Assembly: GCA_903924465.1 (NCBI GenBank)
Contig: CAIYBN010000120.1
Span: 1 to 64,000, forward strand
DNA length: 64,000 nt
Origin: an uncultured Myxococcales bacterium
GTDB taxonomy: Bacteria > Myxococcota_A > UBA9042
Reading direction: 5' to 3'
Positions within the stretch are counted from its first letter, which is position 1; each line of letters begins with the position of its first letter. This document shows positions 9,600 to 19,364 of this stretch, piece by piece. A program made the translations under genes and the position numbers. The notes under the pieces are model-generated. The model made no database searches. It was not told the origin of the DNA and saw only the letters and a program-made list of their open reading frames with translations.

Positions 9600-10481
9600 T
9601 CAATCGCCGCGATAGCCGAGTTTCTTGCGGGCGATGATGGCGACCACCCGCGGATCGCGTCGTGCGAGGTCGGTCTGCGTCGCCAGGGCCGGCAGACGGC
9701 TCAGCCAAATCGGCAGCACGAGATCGAATGGCGCACGGGCGTCCCAGCACCATTCCGCCAAACGCAGCCGCTGCGAATGGCCGACGGCGACCTGCTCGAT
9801 TGCCAACAACGACTGCACATCGGCAAAGACGTCCGTCGCGGGCTGGGCAAACCGTGCGGTATGCAAGTGTGCGCCGCGCTCGATGGCCTCGCGGGCGTGG
9901 GCGCCCAGGAGCGCGAGGCCCAAGTGGCCCGGCAGCCGCGACGCGATGCGGTCGAGCACGTGCGCCAGCCGCACCTCCATCGCGAGCGGCTTGACCGCGG
10001 GCAGGCGGGTCGGCAGCTGCGGAATCTCCCCTTGCACCAGCGCGCGCAATGCCAGCCGGCCGTCGATTTTCAGCTCACGATGCGCCTTGTGGATCAGCCA
10101 GCGCGGTTCGCGGTAGCGGTGCAGCGCGTCGGACAGGACAACCAGATCGAAACTCGACGGACCAAACGCCGCCTCGCCGTAGTCGCGCTCGACCAGCGTC
10201 AGCCGACCCGCCTCCGCCGGGGTCAAGCGCGCCTGGAGCGCCGTCGCCTCGCCCTCGGCCAAATCGCAGACGGTAACCCAGTGGCCAGCGCGCGCCAGCG
10301 AACGGGCCAGTTCGACGCGCGGCGCACCAGCCAGCAACAGCCGCCCGGGCTCCTGTTCCAACAGCCAGGAATCCAGCCACGGCAGCGCGCCGATCGCCCC
10401 TTCCTGCGTCAGCGCATAGGCTGGCACCGGCACACCTGACTGGCGGCGCACGCCGTCGATTTCACGTTTGAGTCGAACCAT
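9600..10481 (-). CDS. Class I SAM-dependent methyltransferase-like protein
   Basis: 'GRLLLAGAPRVELARSLARAGHWVTVCDLAEGE...FDLVVLSDALHRYREPRWLIHKAHRELKIDGRLAL' resembles SAM-MTase motifs. Confidence 0.55.
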   Translation of the reverse strand: MVRLKREIDGVRRQSGVPVPAYALTQEGAIGALPWLDSWLLEQEPGRLLLAGAPRVELARSLARAGHWVTVCDLAEGEATALQARLTPAEAGRLTLVERDYGEAAFGPSSFDLVVLSDALHRYREPRWLIHKAHRELKIDGRLALRALVQGEIPQLPTRLPAVKPLAMEVRLAHVLDRIASRLPGHLGLALLGAHAREAIERGAHLHTARFAQPATDVFADVQSLLAIEQVAVGHSQRLRLAEWCWDARAPFDLVLPIWLSRLPALATQTDLARRDPRVVAIIARKKLGYRGD

Positions 10482-10531
10482 CGGGGGTTGTCCTGGCCAT
10501 TTGGCCGTATCCACCCGGGCTGGGGTGCCCT

Positions 10532-10873
10532 CTAGCCGGGAGGCCAGCCCAGCGGGCGGCCTGCCAGCAAATGCGCATGGAGATGGCCGACGCTTTGCCC
10601 GCCATCGAAACCGGTGTTGAGCACCGCGCGGTAGCCATTTTCCGCAATGCCGAGATCGTGTGCGACGTTGCGCACGGTCGCCAGCACGCGCCCCAGCAGC
10701 ACATCATGCTCGGGCTTGCTTGCCGCCAGCGAATCGAGATGCTGCCGCGGAATGACGAGCACGTGCACCGGCGCCTGCGGCGCAAGATCGTGAAACGCCA
10801 TGACGTCGTCGTCCTGGTAGACCACGCGTGCCGGAATTTCGCCGTAGGCGATGCGACAGAAGATGCAGCTCAC
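10532..10873 (-). CDS. HIT-family protein (HINT-like)
   Basis: 'SCIFCRIAYGEIPARVVYQDDDVMAFHDLAPQAPVHVLVIPRQH...GGQSVGHLHAHLLAGRPLGWPPG'; HxHxH triad. GTG start at 10873. Confidence 0.9.
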   Translation of the reverse strand: MSCIFCRIAYGEIPARVVYQDDDVMAFHDLAPQAPVHVLVIPRQHLDSLAASKPEHDVLLGRVLATVRNVAHDLGIAENGYRAVLNTGFDGGQSVGHLHAHLLAGRPLGWPPG

Positions 10874-10899
10874 GCGCACATCCTGGTTCAGCTGAGGGA

Positions 10900-11022
10900 C
10901 TAGCCCTTCTTGCCCTTGACCGTGGCCGACTTGGCCGTGGCAATGCGCCGCTTGATGCGGGCAATTTTCTTCTTGCGGCCGTCGAGACGGCGCATTTTCG
11001 GGGTGCGAGAGCCACTGCCCAT
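10900..11022 (-). CDS. 40-aa highly basic small protein
   Basis: MGSGSRTPKMRRLDGRKKKIARIKRRIATAKSATVKGKKG* preceded by GGAGGATCT-CATG (strong SD); 27 nt upstream of the HIT gene. Absent from the ORF track because of length. Confidence 0.65.
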   Translation of the reverse strand: MGSGSRTPKMRRLDGRKKKIARIKRRIATAKSATVKGKKG

Positions 11023-11096
11023 GAGATCCTCCAGAACCTATCAGAACGACAAGACACAGAAATGTCGACGCTTCGCCCAATGGCGGGGCCGGGATG

Positions 11097-13697
11097 CTAC
11101 AGCGGGAGACGCTGGGTCGTCAATGCAAGAGTGCCGCCTTGCAAAATCGCCCGGGTCAGGCCGAAGCCACCCGCGCGCAGCCGCGACAGCGCCACGGCCC
11201 CTTCCGTCACCGGATGCAGCGCGAGAATCCGTTCCACACCTGCGACGGCCACCGGCTTGTCCGAGCGCAAGGTTTTCGCGTTCACGCCCAGCAGCATCGC
11301 ACCGTCTTCCTCGCCTTCAATCGTCGACTGCGCGGCAAACCACAGCCGGCCGGCGTGTTGATCGAGCGTCCACGCGTGGTCGATCGCCAGCTTGTCCTGC
11401 GGCGCAAAGCGTTTGCGCAATTCGGCCGACGCAAACGTGATGCGGCCGCTTTTGATCACCAGCAGCGACGGATCCTGATGTTGCTGACCGGTGAACGGAT
11501 TGACGCCAACAAAGCGGGCGTAGAACCGCTCCTCTGCCGGCCACGCGGTCGCTTCACGGACGGCGGAAATCGACTCGCCCACGTCGCTCTCGGCAAATCG
11601 CAGTTGCGCGAGTCCGGCCACGTCTGTCACCGCCACTGCGTAATCCGCGCGGTGCTTGGGTGCGGCCACCGTCAGAACCGCATCGGGCTGACCGTCCACA
11701 CCTGCCAGACTATCCAATCTCGGTTGCGCTTTGCGGCGGTCGAGCACCGCCAGCGTCGTCGCATCCACGCGCGTCCAGGTCGGCGCCGTTCCACGGGTGC
11801 TCGACCGCGACAGCAGCACCCACGTCGGCGCATCGGGTGTCAACGACGCGCCCATCAGGCTGTCGTCATCGCCCAGAAGCTCGGTGAGCGGCATGCCGGC
11901 CACGACTTGCGGCGCCTGACCAGGCACCTGCTCGATGACCACCAACCGCTGCTTGGACAGCCCGACCAGCCGCAGCCGATCGCCGACGACGCCGATGCGC
12001 GTCCAAGCGTGCACTTGGACCGGCCAGCCGTCCGGCAGCGCAAACGGCGAGATGCCGCCGGTCTCCAAATTGACAGTCAGCCAAACGGTTTCCTGCACGA
12101 CGACCAGCCGCCCCAAGCCGACGCCGGTGATCAGCGGCTGATTCGTCAATTTCTGCAGTCCCGGCGGCATCCCTTTGGCCTTGAGCAGCGGGGCCGCCAA
12201 GGTATCGATGGCGTCCAGCCAAGACTGGCGCTCCGTGCCATCGACGACGTGCGCGAGTTCCGCCAAGCGCGCGCGTGCGGTCAGGACATCCTGCGTGTCG
12301 AGCGCCGCTTGAATCGCTTGCCGCAGTTTGTCGCGTCGTTCCGCTTGATGGCGCGCGTGCGACAAGTCCGCGCGCAGCGCCTTCAGACCCGCGGACTGTG
12401 GCAGCGTCTTTTGCGCGGCGTCGAGCGCGAGGTTCGCTGCGTCCAGTCGGTCGGCGTCCAGAAGCGCTTGCACCTCGGCGACGACTGTGGCTTCGGCGAT
12501 CTCACGCAGATCCATGTCCTGTTTGCGCAGTCGATCGCGGACGCGCGTGGCTTGCGGCGCGTGGCTCCACGCGTCAGGCAGGCCGCGCAGCGCCTCGGCC
12601 AGATACGCGGAGTCCGCCGACGGCTCGGCGTGGACCAGCCGATGCCAGGCGTGCAAGGCGGCCACCCGACTCTGCAACGGCAGCGCGTGCGGCAGTTGGG
12701 CGGCCAGTCGAACGGATTGCCAGAGCGGTGCGAGCGGCGCGGGCGCTTCGGAACTCGGCCCTTGTTCGTCCATCAATCGCGCCAATACCGCAAGTTGCTG
12801 CGCAGGATCCGTCTGCTCCGCCGCTTCCCGCCACAGCGCTGCCGTCGCCCGTTCGGCGAGCAGGCTGCGGATCTGCGCCAACGCGGCACGGTCTTCTGCC
12901 GTCGCGGCCGGGTGCGCAACCAAGCGGATCGCCGCCTGTTCCGCCACCTGCACGTTGCTCTCGGCCAACGCCGAATGGACGTCCGCTCGCAAACGCGCGT
13001 GTTCAGCCTGCCGCTCGGCGTTCTGTAGCCGCTGGCGCAGGGCATGAAACGCCGCACCGTGACCCCACTCGCCCTCTGCGGCCTGCAAGTGACGCGCCGC
13101 TTCGGCGAACGCTCCCGCCAGCAGTGCCGCTTCCGCTGGCGCCAGCGCAGCCTGAGCCGCCCGTTGCGCATCCATCCGCAGCCGATCCAGCAACCGTTGG
13201 CCCGGCGGATCCAGACTCGCGGCGAACCCTTCAAGTCGCAGCCGCGCGGGTTCAACGGCGCCTCCCGCAGCCTGCCGCGTCACCGCACGCACCAGCGCCG
13301 CACGATCACCCGCCGCCGCGGCCGACTCGTCCACTTCCGCGGCACGCGGGTGGTGGGTTTCGTCGGCAGCGCGCGCGAGCAACCGAGCCAGGGTTTGCGC
13401 AGTCGCTTCGACGGTCATCGGCGCGGCAAAATCCGCGGCATCGAGCCAGGCAGCCACTTCATCAAACTGGCCAAACCGCTCCACCAGAAAGGCGGCATAG
13501 CGCGTGACGTACGCCAACGCCGCCGAGTCTGACGCCACGGCCGCTGCTTGACGATACGCCTCGCGCGCCGCCTCAAAGTCGTAGGCTTCCTCGGCAGCTG
13601 CCCCTTCGGCCCACAGGGTATCTGCGGACGCGTGCGCGACGACGGCACCAAGTTGTGGTCGTTGCCAGGACCGTTGTTTGGAACTGGGTTTCGCCAT
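11097..13697 (-). CDS. Large repeat-containing protein of unknown function (N-terminal TPR/coiled-coil-like)
   Basis: Start chosen at 13697 (MAKPSSKQRSWQRPQLGA...); Ala/Leu/Arg-rich helical repeats, C-terminal beta-rich half. The extra N-terminus of the 968-aa ORF is antisense to the adjacent CDS. Confidence 0.6.
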   Translation of the reverse strand: MAKPSSKQRSWQRPQLGAVVAHASADTLWAEGAAAEEAYDFEAAREAYRQAAAVASDSAALAYVTRYAAFLVERFGQFDEVAAWLDAADFAAPMTVEATAQTLARLLARAADETHHPRAAEVDESAAAAGDRAALVRAVTRQAAGGAVEPARLRLEGFAASLDPPGQRLLDRLRMDAQRAAQAALAPAEAALLAGAFAEAARHLQAAEGEWGHGAAFHALRQRLQNAERQAEHARLRADVHSALAESNVQVAEQAAIRLVAHPAATAEDRAALAQIRSLLAERATAALWREAAEQTDPAQQLAVLARLMDEQGPSSEAPAPLAPLWQSVRLAAQLPHALPLQSRVAALHAWHRLVHAEPSADSAYLAEALRGLPDAWSHAPQATRVRDRLRKQDMDLREIAEATVVAEVQALLDADRLDAANLALDAAQKTLPQSAGLKALRADLSHARHQAERRDKLRQAIQAALDTQDVLTARARLAELAHVVDGTERQSWLDAIDTLAAPLLKAKGMPPGLQKLTNQPLITGVGLGRLVVVQETVWLTVNLETGGISPFALPDGWPVQVHAWTRIGVVGDRLRLVGLSKQRLVVIEQVPGQAPQVVAGMPLTELLGDDDSLMGASLTPDAPTWVLLSRSSTRGTAPTWTRVDATTLAVLDRRKAQPRLDSLAGVDGQPDAVLTVAAPKHRADYAVAVTDVAGLAQLRFAESDVGESISAVREATAWPAEERFYARFVGVNPFTGQQHQDPSLLVIKSGRITFASAELRKRFAPQDKLAIDHAWTLDQHAGRLWFAAQSTIEGEEDGAMLLGVNAKTLRSDKPVAVAGVERILALHPVTEGAVALSRLRAGGFGLTRAILQGGTLALTTQRLPL

Positions 13698-13701
13698 CAG
13701 T

Positions 13702-16700
13702 CTACGGCGTGCAGATGCCGGCTTGGCACGTTCCGGTCGTGCAAGTCGTGTTGTCGGGCAAAGCGATCGAACCACAGCCGGTGCTCGGGTCACAGAGATC
13801 GGTCGTGCAGTCATTGCCGTCGTTGCAGGGGATGACCGTATGACTGCAACCTTGCACCGCGTCACAGCCATCCAACGTGCACGCGTTGCTGTCATTGCAG
13901 GACGTGACGCCGGTGGGTGTGCACGTGCCGCCCGCGCACACGTCACCGTCCGTGCAGGCGTTGCCATCGGTGCAGGGCGTGCCCGCCAAGTTGCTGTGCC
14001 CACAGCCCGTCACCTCGCTGCAGGTGTCGCCGGTGCAGACGTTGCTGTCGTCGCACTTGCCATTCGCGGTCCCCACGCACGTCCCGGATGCGCACACGTC
14101 CAACCCGGTGCAGAAGAGTCCATCGTTGCACGTCGCGCCGCTGATGCCCGTGTGGGTGCAGCCCAGAATGCCCGCGCAAGCGTCGGCCGTGCACGGATTG
14201 CCATCGTCGCAGTCGAGCTTCAGCGCGCCGACGCAGTTCAGGCCGATGCAGGTGTCGACCGCTGTGCACGGATCGCCGTCGTTGCAGGCGCCGGAGAATG
14301 GGCTGTGAACGCAGCCACTGGCGGGGTCGCAAGCGTCGGTGGTGCAGGCCAGTCCGTCGTTGCAATCGGGTGTTGCTGCGCCGGACAGGCAGACACCGCT
14401 GCTGCACGCTTCGCCGAGCAGGCACGCGTTGCCATCGGAGCACGTTCCGCCGGACAAGCCACTGTGTTGGCAGCCGACCGGACCGGAACAGCTGTCCGCG
14501 GTGCAGACGTTGCCGTCGTCGCAATTCAGCGTGCCGCTCCCCGACACGCACACGCCGCCGGAGCAACTGTCGCCGGTGCTGCACGCGTCGCCGTCAAAGC
14601 AGTTCGCCGTGTTGAAGGCGTGCTGGCATCCGGTGGTCGGATCGCAGGTGTCGTTGGTGCAGACGTTGGCATCATCACAGTCGGTGGCCGGGCCGGACAG
14701 GCAGACACCTTGCGCGCAGGTGTCGCCGACGGTGCAGACCATGCCGTCGCTGCAGGTGGCGTCGGTCGGTAAGTGCAGGCAGCCCAAGCCGGCAACGCAC
14801 GTGTCGTTGGTGCAAGGGTCGCCGTCCAAGCATTCCGCGTCGTTGGTGCACACCGTGCACAAGGTCGATGTGGGATCGCAAGCTTGACCGACCGCGCACT
14901 GGCTGTTGTTCGCACATTCCACGCAGGCAAAGCCGTCGCCGATGCAGGTGAACAGCGTGTAGCCCGCCGCGTCGCCGTTGAAGCCGTTGATCCGCAAGTA
15001 GTAGGTCGTGGTCGCGTCCGCGGTGTAGCTGAAGACTTCCGGCGCGCTCTTGGTTGCGGCGACGGCAACCGGCTGGCCGAACTGCGCCACTTTGTAGAGA
15101 CGCATGTCCAGATCGCCTTTGGCCTGATCGAACGCCATCGTCACCGTCAGGGTCTGACCCGCCGTCAGTTTGACCTTGTACCAATCGAGGTCATACGGGC
15201 AGAGCGACAGCGCTTCCGTCTTGCCGGACGGCAGGTTCGCGGCAATTTCCGGCGCGCCGTTGGGCTCCAACGCGTCGGCAATGCACAGCGGAATGACGGT
15301 GATCGACGCCGATGCGTTGTTGTTCAGTTCCTGGGTTTCCGCGACGGTATTGCTGGAATCGGCGGCGAGGATGACAAAAGCCGGACCGGGCACCGCGGTC
15401 AGCGGGATAATCGCCTTGTCGTCGCGCTTGACGTAGGCCTTGGAGCCCAAGCCGTCGGCGATCTCATGGGTGCCAAGCAGCGGATCGGATGGGTCCAGGA
15501 TCGCGTCCGTGCTGTAGTAGTAGGCATAGGCAAAGGCGCCCGCCACATCCTTGCACGCATTGCTCAGCGTCACCGTCAGGTAAACGTCCTCGCCCTGCAC
15601 GATTTGCCCCGGGAAGACGGAGTCGATGGACGCGATCAGATCCACGCCATTGCCGCCATCGACCTTGAACGTGTAGGCAAAGCTCGCGGGCTTTTGCCCG
15701 GCGACCTTGTAGGACATTTGCACGTGATACGTGCCATCGGCCGGCGCGACAAAAGTCAGCAAGCCGGGTGAGCTGAGCGTCTTGATCGGCGCCAGATTGG
15801 GATTGCCAAATACGCGCAACAGGAAAGCCGGATTGTCGTAGCTCAGCACCACCTGCTCATTCGCGGCGAGCGTAATGTGGAACCAGTCCTCGTCGCCCAA
15901 GCACAGCGTCTGCGCCGCCGTGCCACAGCCCAGCGACTGACCAGACTGCCAGGAATTGTTGGGCTCGTAGTAGTCCGCCAGACACACATCGGTGGGATCC
16001 GGTTCCGCCACCGCAATATCCAGTTGGTAATCATAAGGCAGCGCGCCACCCGATTCGGGCAGGACATAGACGTGGACGTAGTACGTGCCGCCCGACTGCA
16101 CATAAGGCAGCTTGGCGATCGTGTTCTGGGTATTCGCTGAGCCTGCAACAACGCCGGTCTTCGACGCATCGACGATCTGCACGCCGACCAACCCTTTGCC
16201 CGGCTGATAGGTCCAGCCCACTTTGGCGCTGAACGCTTTGCCATTCGGAATCTCCAGGCGAAACCAGTCTTCCAACCCGGGGCAGACGTTGAGCGACGGA
16301 TAGCTCGCCGTGATCGGCGGCAGCGAAGCGGCGCTGTCCGCGGTGTGATTGCCGGAATAGCTGTCGGACGCGCAGGAAACTTGGGTATTGAGCTGCAACG
16401 GGTTGGATACCGTGAGGTTATTGCTTGTGTTCGCCTCCGCGACGTTCGGCGCGAGGTTCAGCGAGGCCAGCACGTACCACTGCCCGCCCGGCACGACGGG
16501 CAACTCCACGGTCCGTTCGGCACTGAAGGCTGCCGCCGCGCCCACGCTGGGAACCACGATGTCAACGAGCCACGCGTCCGACGCGCTGAACTTCTGGTCC
16601 GTCGAGAGAAACAGATGCACCGTCACGTCGCCCGCTGGCGTATTGCCCAGATTGGCCGCCTGCAGCTTCACCTTGATGAGCCCACCCGGGAACGTGGCGG

Positions 16701-19224
16701 CGGGCGACACCACCAGCCCCGCGGCGTAGAGGTCGATCCCCGCGGGCGGCGGCACCAGCTGAAGACCCAGCGTGTACTGGGCTTTGGCGTTCGTCTCGTG
16801 CGGGTAGACGCGAATCAGGTACTTACCGGCCGTGGGCACCGTCAGCGCCGACGCGGTCTTGTTCATCGACAGGATCTTCTCCGAATCGAGCAAGGTCGTG
16901 CCATCGGGCGCGTAGAGATCCACGTCCAGATCCGCCGGCACGGGCGTCGTCCACAGCGGCGCGGTCACGGCCAGCGTCGCGATCAGCGTCCAGCCTTGCG
17001 GAACATCGATGGAATACCAGTCCTCGTTGCCACAAGAGCCGAGCAATTGCGTCGGGTCCGTCGGCGCGGGAACGGCCGTCGCGGGCGAATCGTTGCTGGC
17101 TGGCGCGAGATCGTAGGGATCCTCGTAGCAACCACCTTTCGGGTTCAGTACGGTGACTTTGCTCAAGGAGCCCGCAGCGTTATTCGCCTTGTTCTTGTCC
17201 TTGTCGAGCTGATTGTCGCCGTCCAGGATGACGCACAACGTGTAGGCGCTGACGCTGTGATCCAAGCCTGCAGGAATGGTCACGACGTCGGCCACTTGCA
17301 GCACGTCCAAGCCTTCCACACCGCCAGAGACGACTTTGTTCAGGAGAATCGCCTGGCCGCTCGCCACCGCCGCCGCAGAACAAACGCCATTCGCTGACAA
17401 GGCGTACCACGTGTTCGACGCGCCTGAACCCGTCGTGCCGTCGTTGTGGATCGCATAGCTGATCTTCAACTGCCCACCCGCATACACCTGCGCGGGATGG
17501 AACCCGATGTCGCTGGGCCAAATGTCGACGTTGGCGGTCGCGGTGATGATGAGATTATCGAAGATCTTGACGTTGTTGGTCTCATCCAGTTCGATGATCT
17601 TGTTCGCAGGGTCGAGGAACAGGTAGACGAACCAACCCTTGATGTTCGCAACCGGAGTCGACGCGCTGATGGTCACGATCTGGGACGCCGTCAATTCCTC
17701 GCCAACCGCAAGCGGGTTGATGGTAAACGACGTCTTGTTCATCACGCACATTGCTTCCGAAAACGCCTTGTCCTGGCAGAAATAGATGGTCGCCGGGAAC
17801 GGCTCGGTCTGCTTCGTGCCGGTATTCTTGACGTGATATTTCACGCTGACCGTGCCGTTCAAGTATGTGCCCTTGGGCTGCACGGTCATGTCCAGCAGCG
17901 CCAGGTCCTCACCTTGCTTGACGAACAACTTCACCGTCACCGTGTTGCTCGTCACGGCAATATTGTTGTTTTCATTGGTCTCATCGATCTTGTCCAGGAC
18001 GTCGATCTTGGCAATCAGGTAGTAGTTGCCGTCCGGCGTGTTCTTGGGCACCTGCAACGCGTACATCAGCGGCAACGTCGCGCCAGGAGCCAGCTTGAGC
18101 AGCGTCGAGTTCGCCAGATCCGTCAGCATCGTGTCGACTTGCGACGGATCATCCGCCGGCTTGGACGGGTCAAAATCCAGCTTCTGATCCTGGCTCAGGA
18201 ACACCGCGTACTTGACCTGCTTGGCTTCACCGGCACCAATGTTCGAGACATTTTGCGTGTAACTCAGTGAATCGCCTGGTGAATAGGTCTTGGTCGAATC
18301 AAACACCGGCGCGGAAATCGTCAAATCCGGCTTCGACGCGTGCGCCGTGTCAATCGTCAGCGCATCTGTAGCGTAGGCAATGTTGTCTTCTCTATTGAAT
18401 TCATTGACCACTTTTCCCTTGTCCGCCCAGACAAAGACGTAGTAGGTCGTGTTGTCCTGCACGCTGGCCGGCACCTTGAAATGCACCGGCGGCAGCGAGT
18501 CCGGCAGTTTCAGCGCGCCAAAATCGACAAACGCCGCGTTGGGCATACCACTTGGCATGCCGGGCAGCGTAATGTTGTCGACGAGCGTGTCGCCGTCATC
18601 GATCGTCGCGTCCGTCGACAGGATGATTGCCGTGTCAAACGGCTGGGTAATCGCGTCGCCATCGTTGCGCAGCGCAAAAGTAATGGTCACGTCGTCGCCC
18701 GGCGCCACAACGAGCGGCGAGATGATGTGAATCTTGGAATTTGGATCTTCAATACTCAAGTCCGCGGGATCATTGACCTGAACGGTTGTCCTCGCGTTGG
18801 CCGTGACCGTCTTGGACGCGGGCTTCCAGCTGATGGTCGCCTGGATCGGATAATTGCCCTTGGCCATGTAAGTATGCTGGACGTGATCGCCGCCTTTGGT
18901 CTCCTCGGCACCCAGGTCGTACGGATTGCTGACGTCACCGTCGCCGAAATCCCACACGACGAACAGTTCGGACTTGTCCACGCCCGTGACCGTCAGCGTG
19001 AGATCAACCGGCAGCGGCGCATTGCCGCTGGGCGGCGTCACGACGATCGACGCGCCCATCGTCGGCACTTTCAGGACGTCTGGCGCGGACACGTCCACGG
19101 TCGCGTCCGCGCTGACAGCCGGCGGACTCGAGCAGCCGCCGAGCGAAGCCACCAGCCCGACTGACACCAGCGCCAAAGCGCGTGCGCGAAGCGAGAGTCC
19201 GACCACGTCTGCAAACCATGCCAT
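13702..19224 (-). CDS. Giant surface lipoprotein: PKD + multiple CARDB-like + pre-peptidase-C-like domains + Cys-rich CTDC repeats
   Basis: Lipobox 'SLGGC'; PKD 'VVWDFGDGDVSNPYD...HTYMAKGNYPIQATISW'; repeated CARDB signature 'PDLTISAPVF...GEAKQVKYAVFLS...' and '...NNIAVTS'; PPC-like 'EDWFHITLAANEQV'; C-terminal 'CDDGNVCTNDTCDPTTGCQH' repeats. Confidence 0.85.
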   Translation of the reverse strand: MAWFADVVGLSLRARALALVSVGLVASLGGCSSPPAVSADATVDVSAPDVLKVPTMGASIVVTPPSGNAPLPVDLTLTVTGVDKSELFVVWDFGDGDVSNPYDLGAEETKGGDHVQHTYMAKGNYPIQATISWKPASKTVTANARTTVQVNDPADLSIEDPNSKIHIISPLVVAPGDDVTITFALRNDGDAITQPFDTAIILSTDATIDDGDTLVDNITLPGMPSGMPNAAFVDFGALKLPDSLPPVHFKVPASVQDNTTYYVFVWADKGKVVNEFNREDNIAYATDALTIDTAHASKPDLTISAPVFDSTKTYSPGDSLSYTQNVSNIGAGEAKQVKYAVFLSQDQKLDFDPSKPADDPSQVDTMLTDLANSTLLKLAPGATLPLMYALQVPKNTPDGNYYLIAKIDVLDKIDETNENNNIAVTSNTVTVKLFVKQGEDLALLDMTVQPKGTYLNGTVSVKYHVKNTGTKQTEPFPATIYFCQDKAFSEAMCVMNKTSFTINPLAVGEELTASQIVTISASTPVANIKGWFVYLFLDPANKIIELDETNNVKIFDNLIITATANVDIWPSDIGFHPAQVYAGGQLKISYAIHNDGTTGSGASNTWYALSANGVCSAAAVASGQAILLNKVVSGGVEGLDVLQVADVVTIPAGLDHSVSAYTLCVILDGDNQLDKDKNKANNAAGSLSKVTVLNPKGGCYEDPYDLAPASNDSPATAVPAPTDPTQLLGSCGNEDWYSIDVPQGWTLIATLAVTAPLWTTPVPADLDVDLYAPDGTTLLDSEKILSMNKTASALTVPTAGKYLIRVYPHETNAKAQYTLGLQLVPPPAGIDLYAAGLVVSPAATFPGGLIKVKLQAANLGNTPAGDVTVHLFLSTDQKFSASDAWLVDIVVPSVGAAAAFSAERTVELPVVPGGQWYVLASLNLAPNVAEANTSNNLTVSNPLQLNTQVSCASDSYSGNHTADSAASLPPITASYPSLNVCPGLEDWFRLEIPNGKAFSAKVGWTYQPGKGLVGVQIVDASKTGVVAGSANTQNTIAKLPYVQSGGTYYVHVYVLPESGGALPYDYQLDIAVAEPDPTDVCLADYYEPNNSWQSGQSLGCGTAAQTLCLGDEDWFHITLAANEQVVLSYDNPAFLLRVFGNPNLAPIKTLSSPGLLTFVAPADGTYHVQMSYKVAGQKPASFAYTFKVDGGNGVDLIASIDSVFPGQIVQGEDVYLTVTLSNACKDVAGAFAYAYYYSTDAILDPSDPLLGTHEIADGLGSKAYVKRDDKAIIPLTAVPGPAFVILAADSSNTVAETQELNNNASASITVIPLCIADALEPNGAPEIAANLPSGKTEALSLCPYDLDWYKVKLTAGQTLTVTMAFDQAKGDLDMRLYKVAQFGQPVAVAATKSAPEVFSYTADATTTYYLRINGFNGDAAGYTLFTCIGDGFACVECANNSQCAVGQACDPTSTLCTVCTNDAECLDGDPCTNDTCVAGLGCLHLPTDATCSDGMVCTVGDTCAQGVCLSGPATDCDDANVCTNDTCDPTTGCQHAFNTANCFDGDACSTGDSCSGGVCVSGSGTLNCDDGNVCTADSCSGPVGCQHSGLSGGTCSDGNACLLGEACSSGVCLSGAATPDCNDGLACTTDACDPASGCVHSPFSGACNDGDPCTAVDTCIGLNCVGALKLDCDDGNPCTADACAGILGCTHTGISGATCNDGLFCTGLDVCASGTCVGTANGKCDDSNVCTGDTCSEVTGCGHSNLAGTPCTDGNACTDGDVCAGGTCTPTGVTSCNDSNACTLDGCDAVQGCSHTVIPCNDGNDCTTDLCDPSTGCGSIALPDNTTCTTGTCQAGICTP
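13705..14940 (-). repeat. Alternating Cys-rich repeat array (Dicty_CTDC-like)
   Basis: At least six alternating pairs of 'CDDGNxCTxDxCdxxxGCxH' and 'CxDGxxCTxxDxCxxGxC' units in the encoded protein. Confidence 0.85.
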
Positions 19225-19364
19225 GCCAACACCTGTTCGATACCGAATGCGCGCACGCGCGGCAAAACAACGCGACTTCCGCCTTCAGCGGCCAATCCAG
19301 CTAGCATATCGTAGCCCGAGGGCAATCGCTACCTCTTCCTGACGCACTGCGTTATGCTTTCCCT

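Noticed and set aside
11094-13028. 644-aa plus-strand ORF
   Set aside because: Antisense to the 866-aa CDS; low-complexity Arg/Gln composition.
13705-14950. CRISPR-like periodic repeats in DNA
   Set aside because: The periodicity is explained by in-frame Cys-rich protein repeats; no identical direct repeats with unique spacers.
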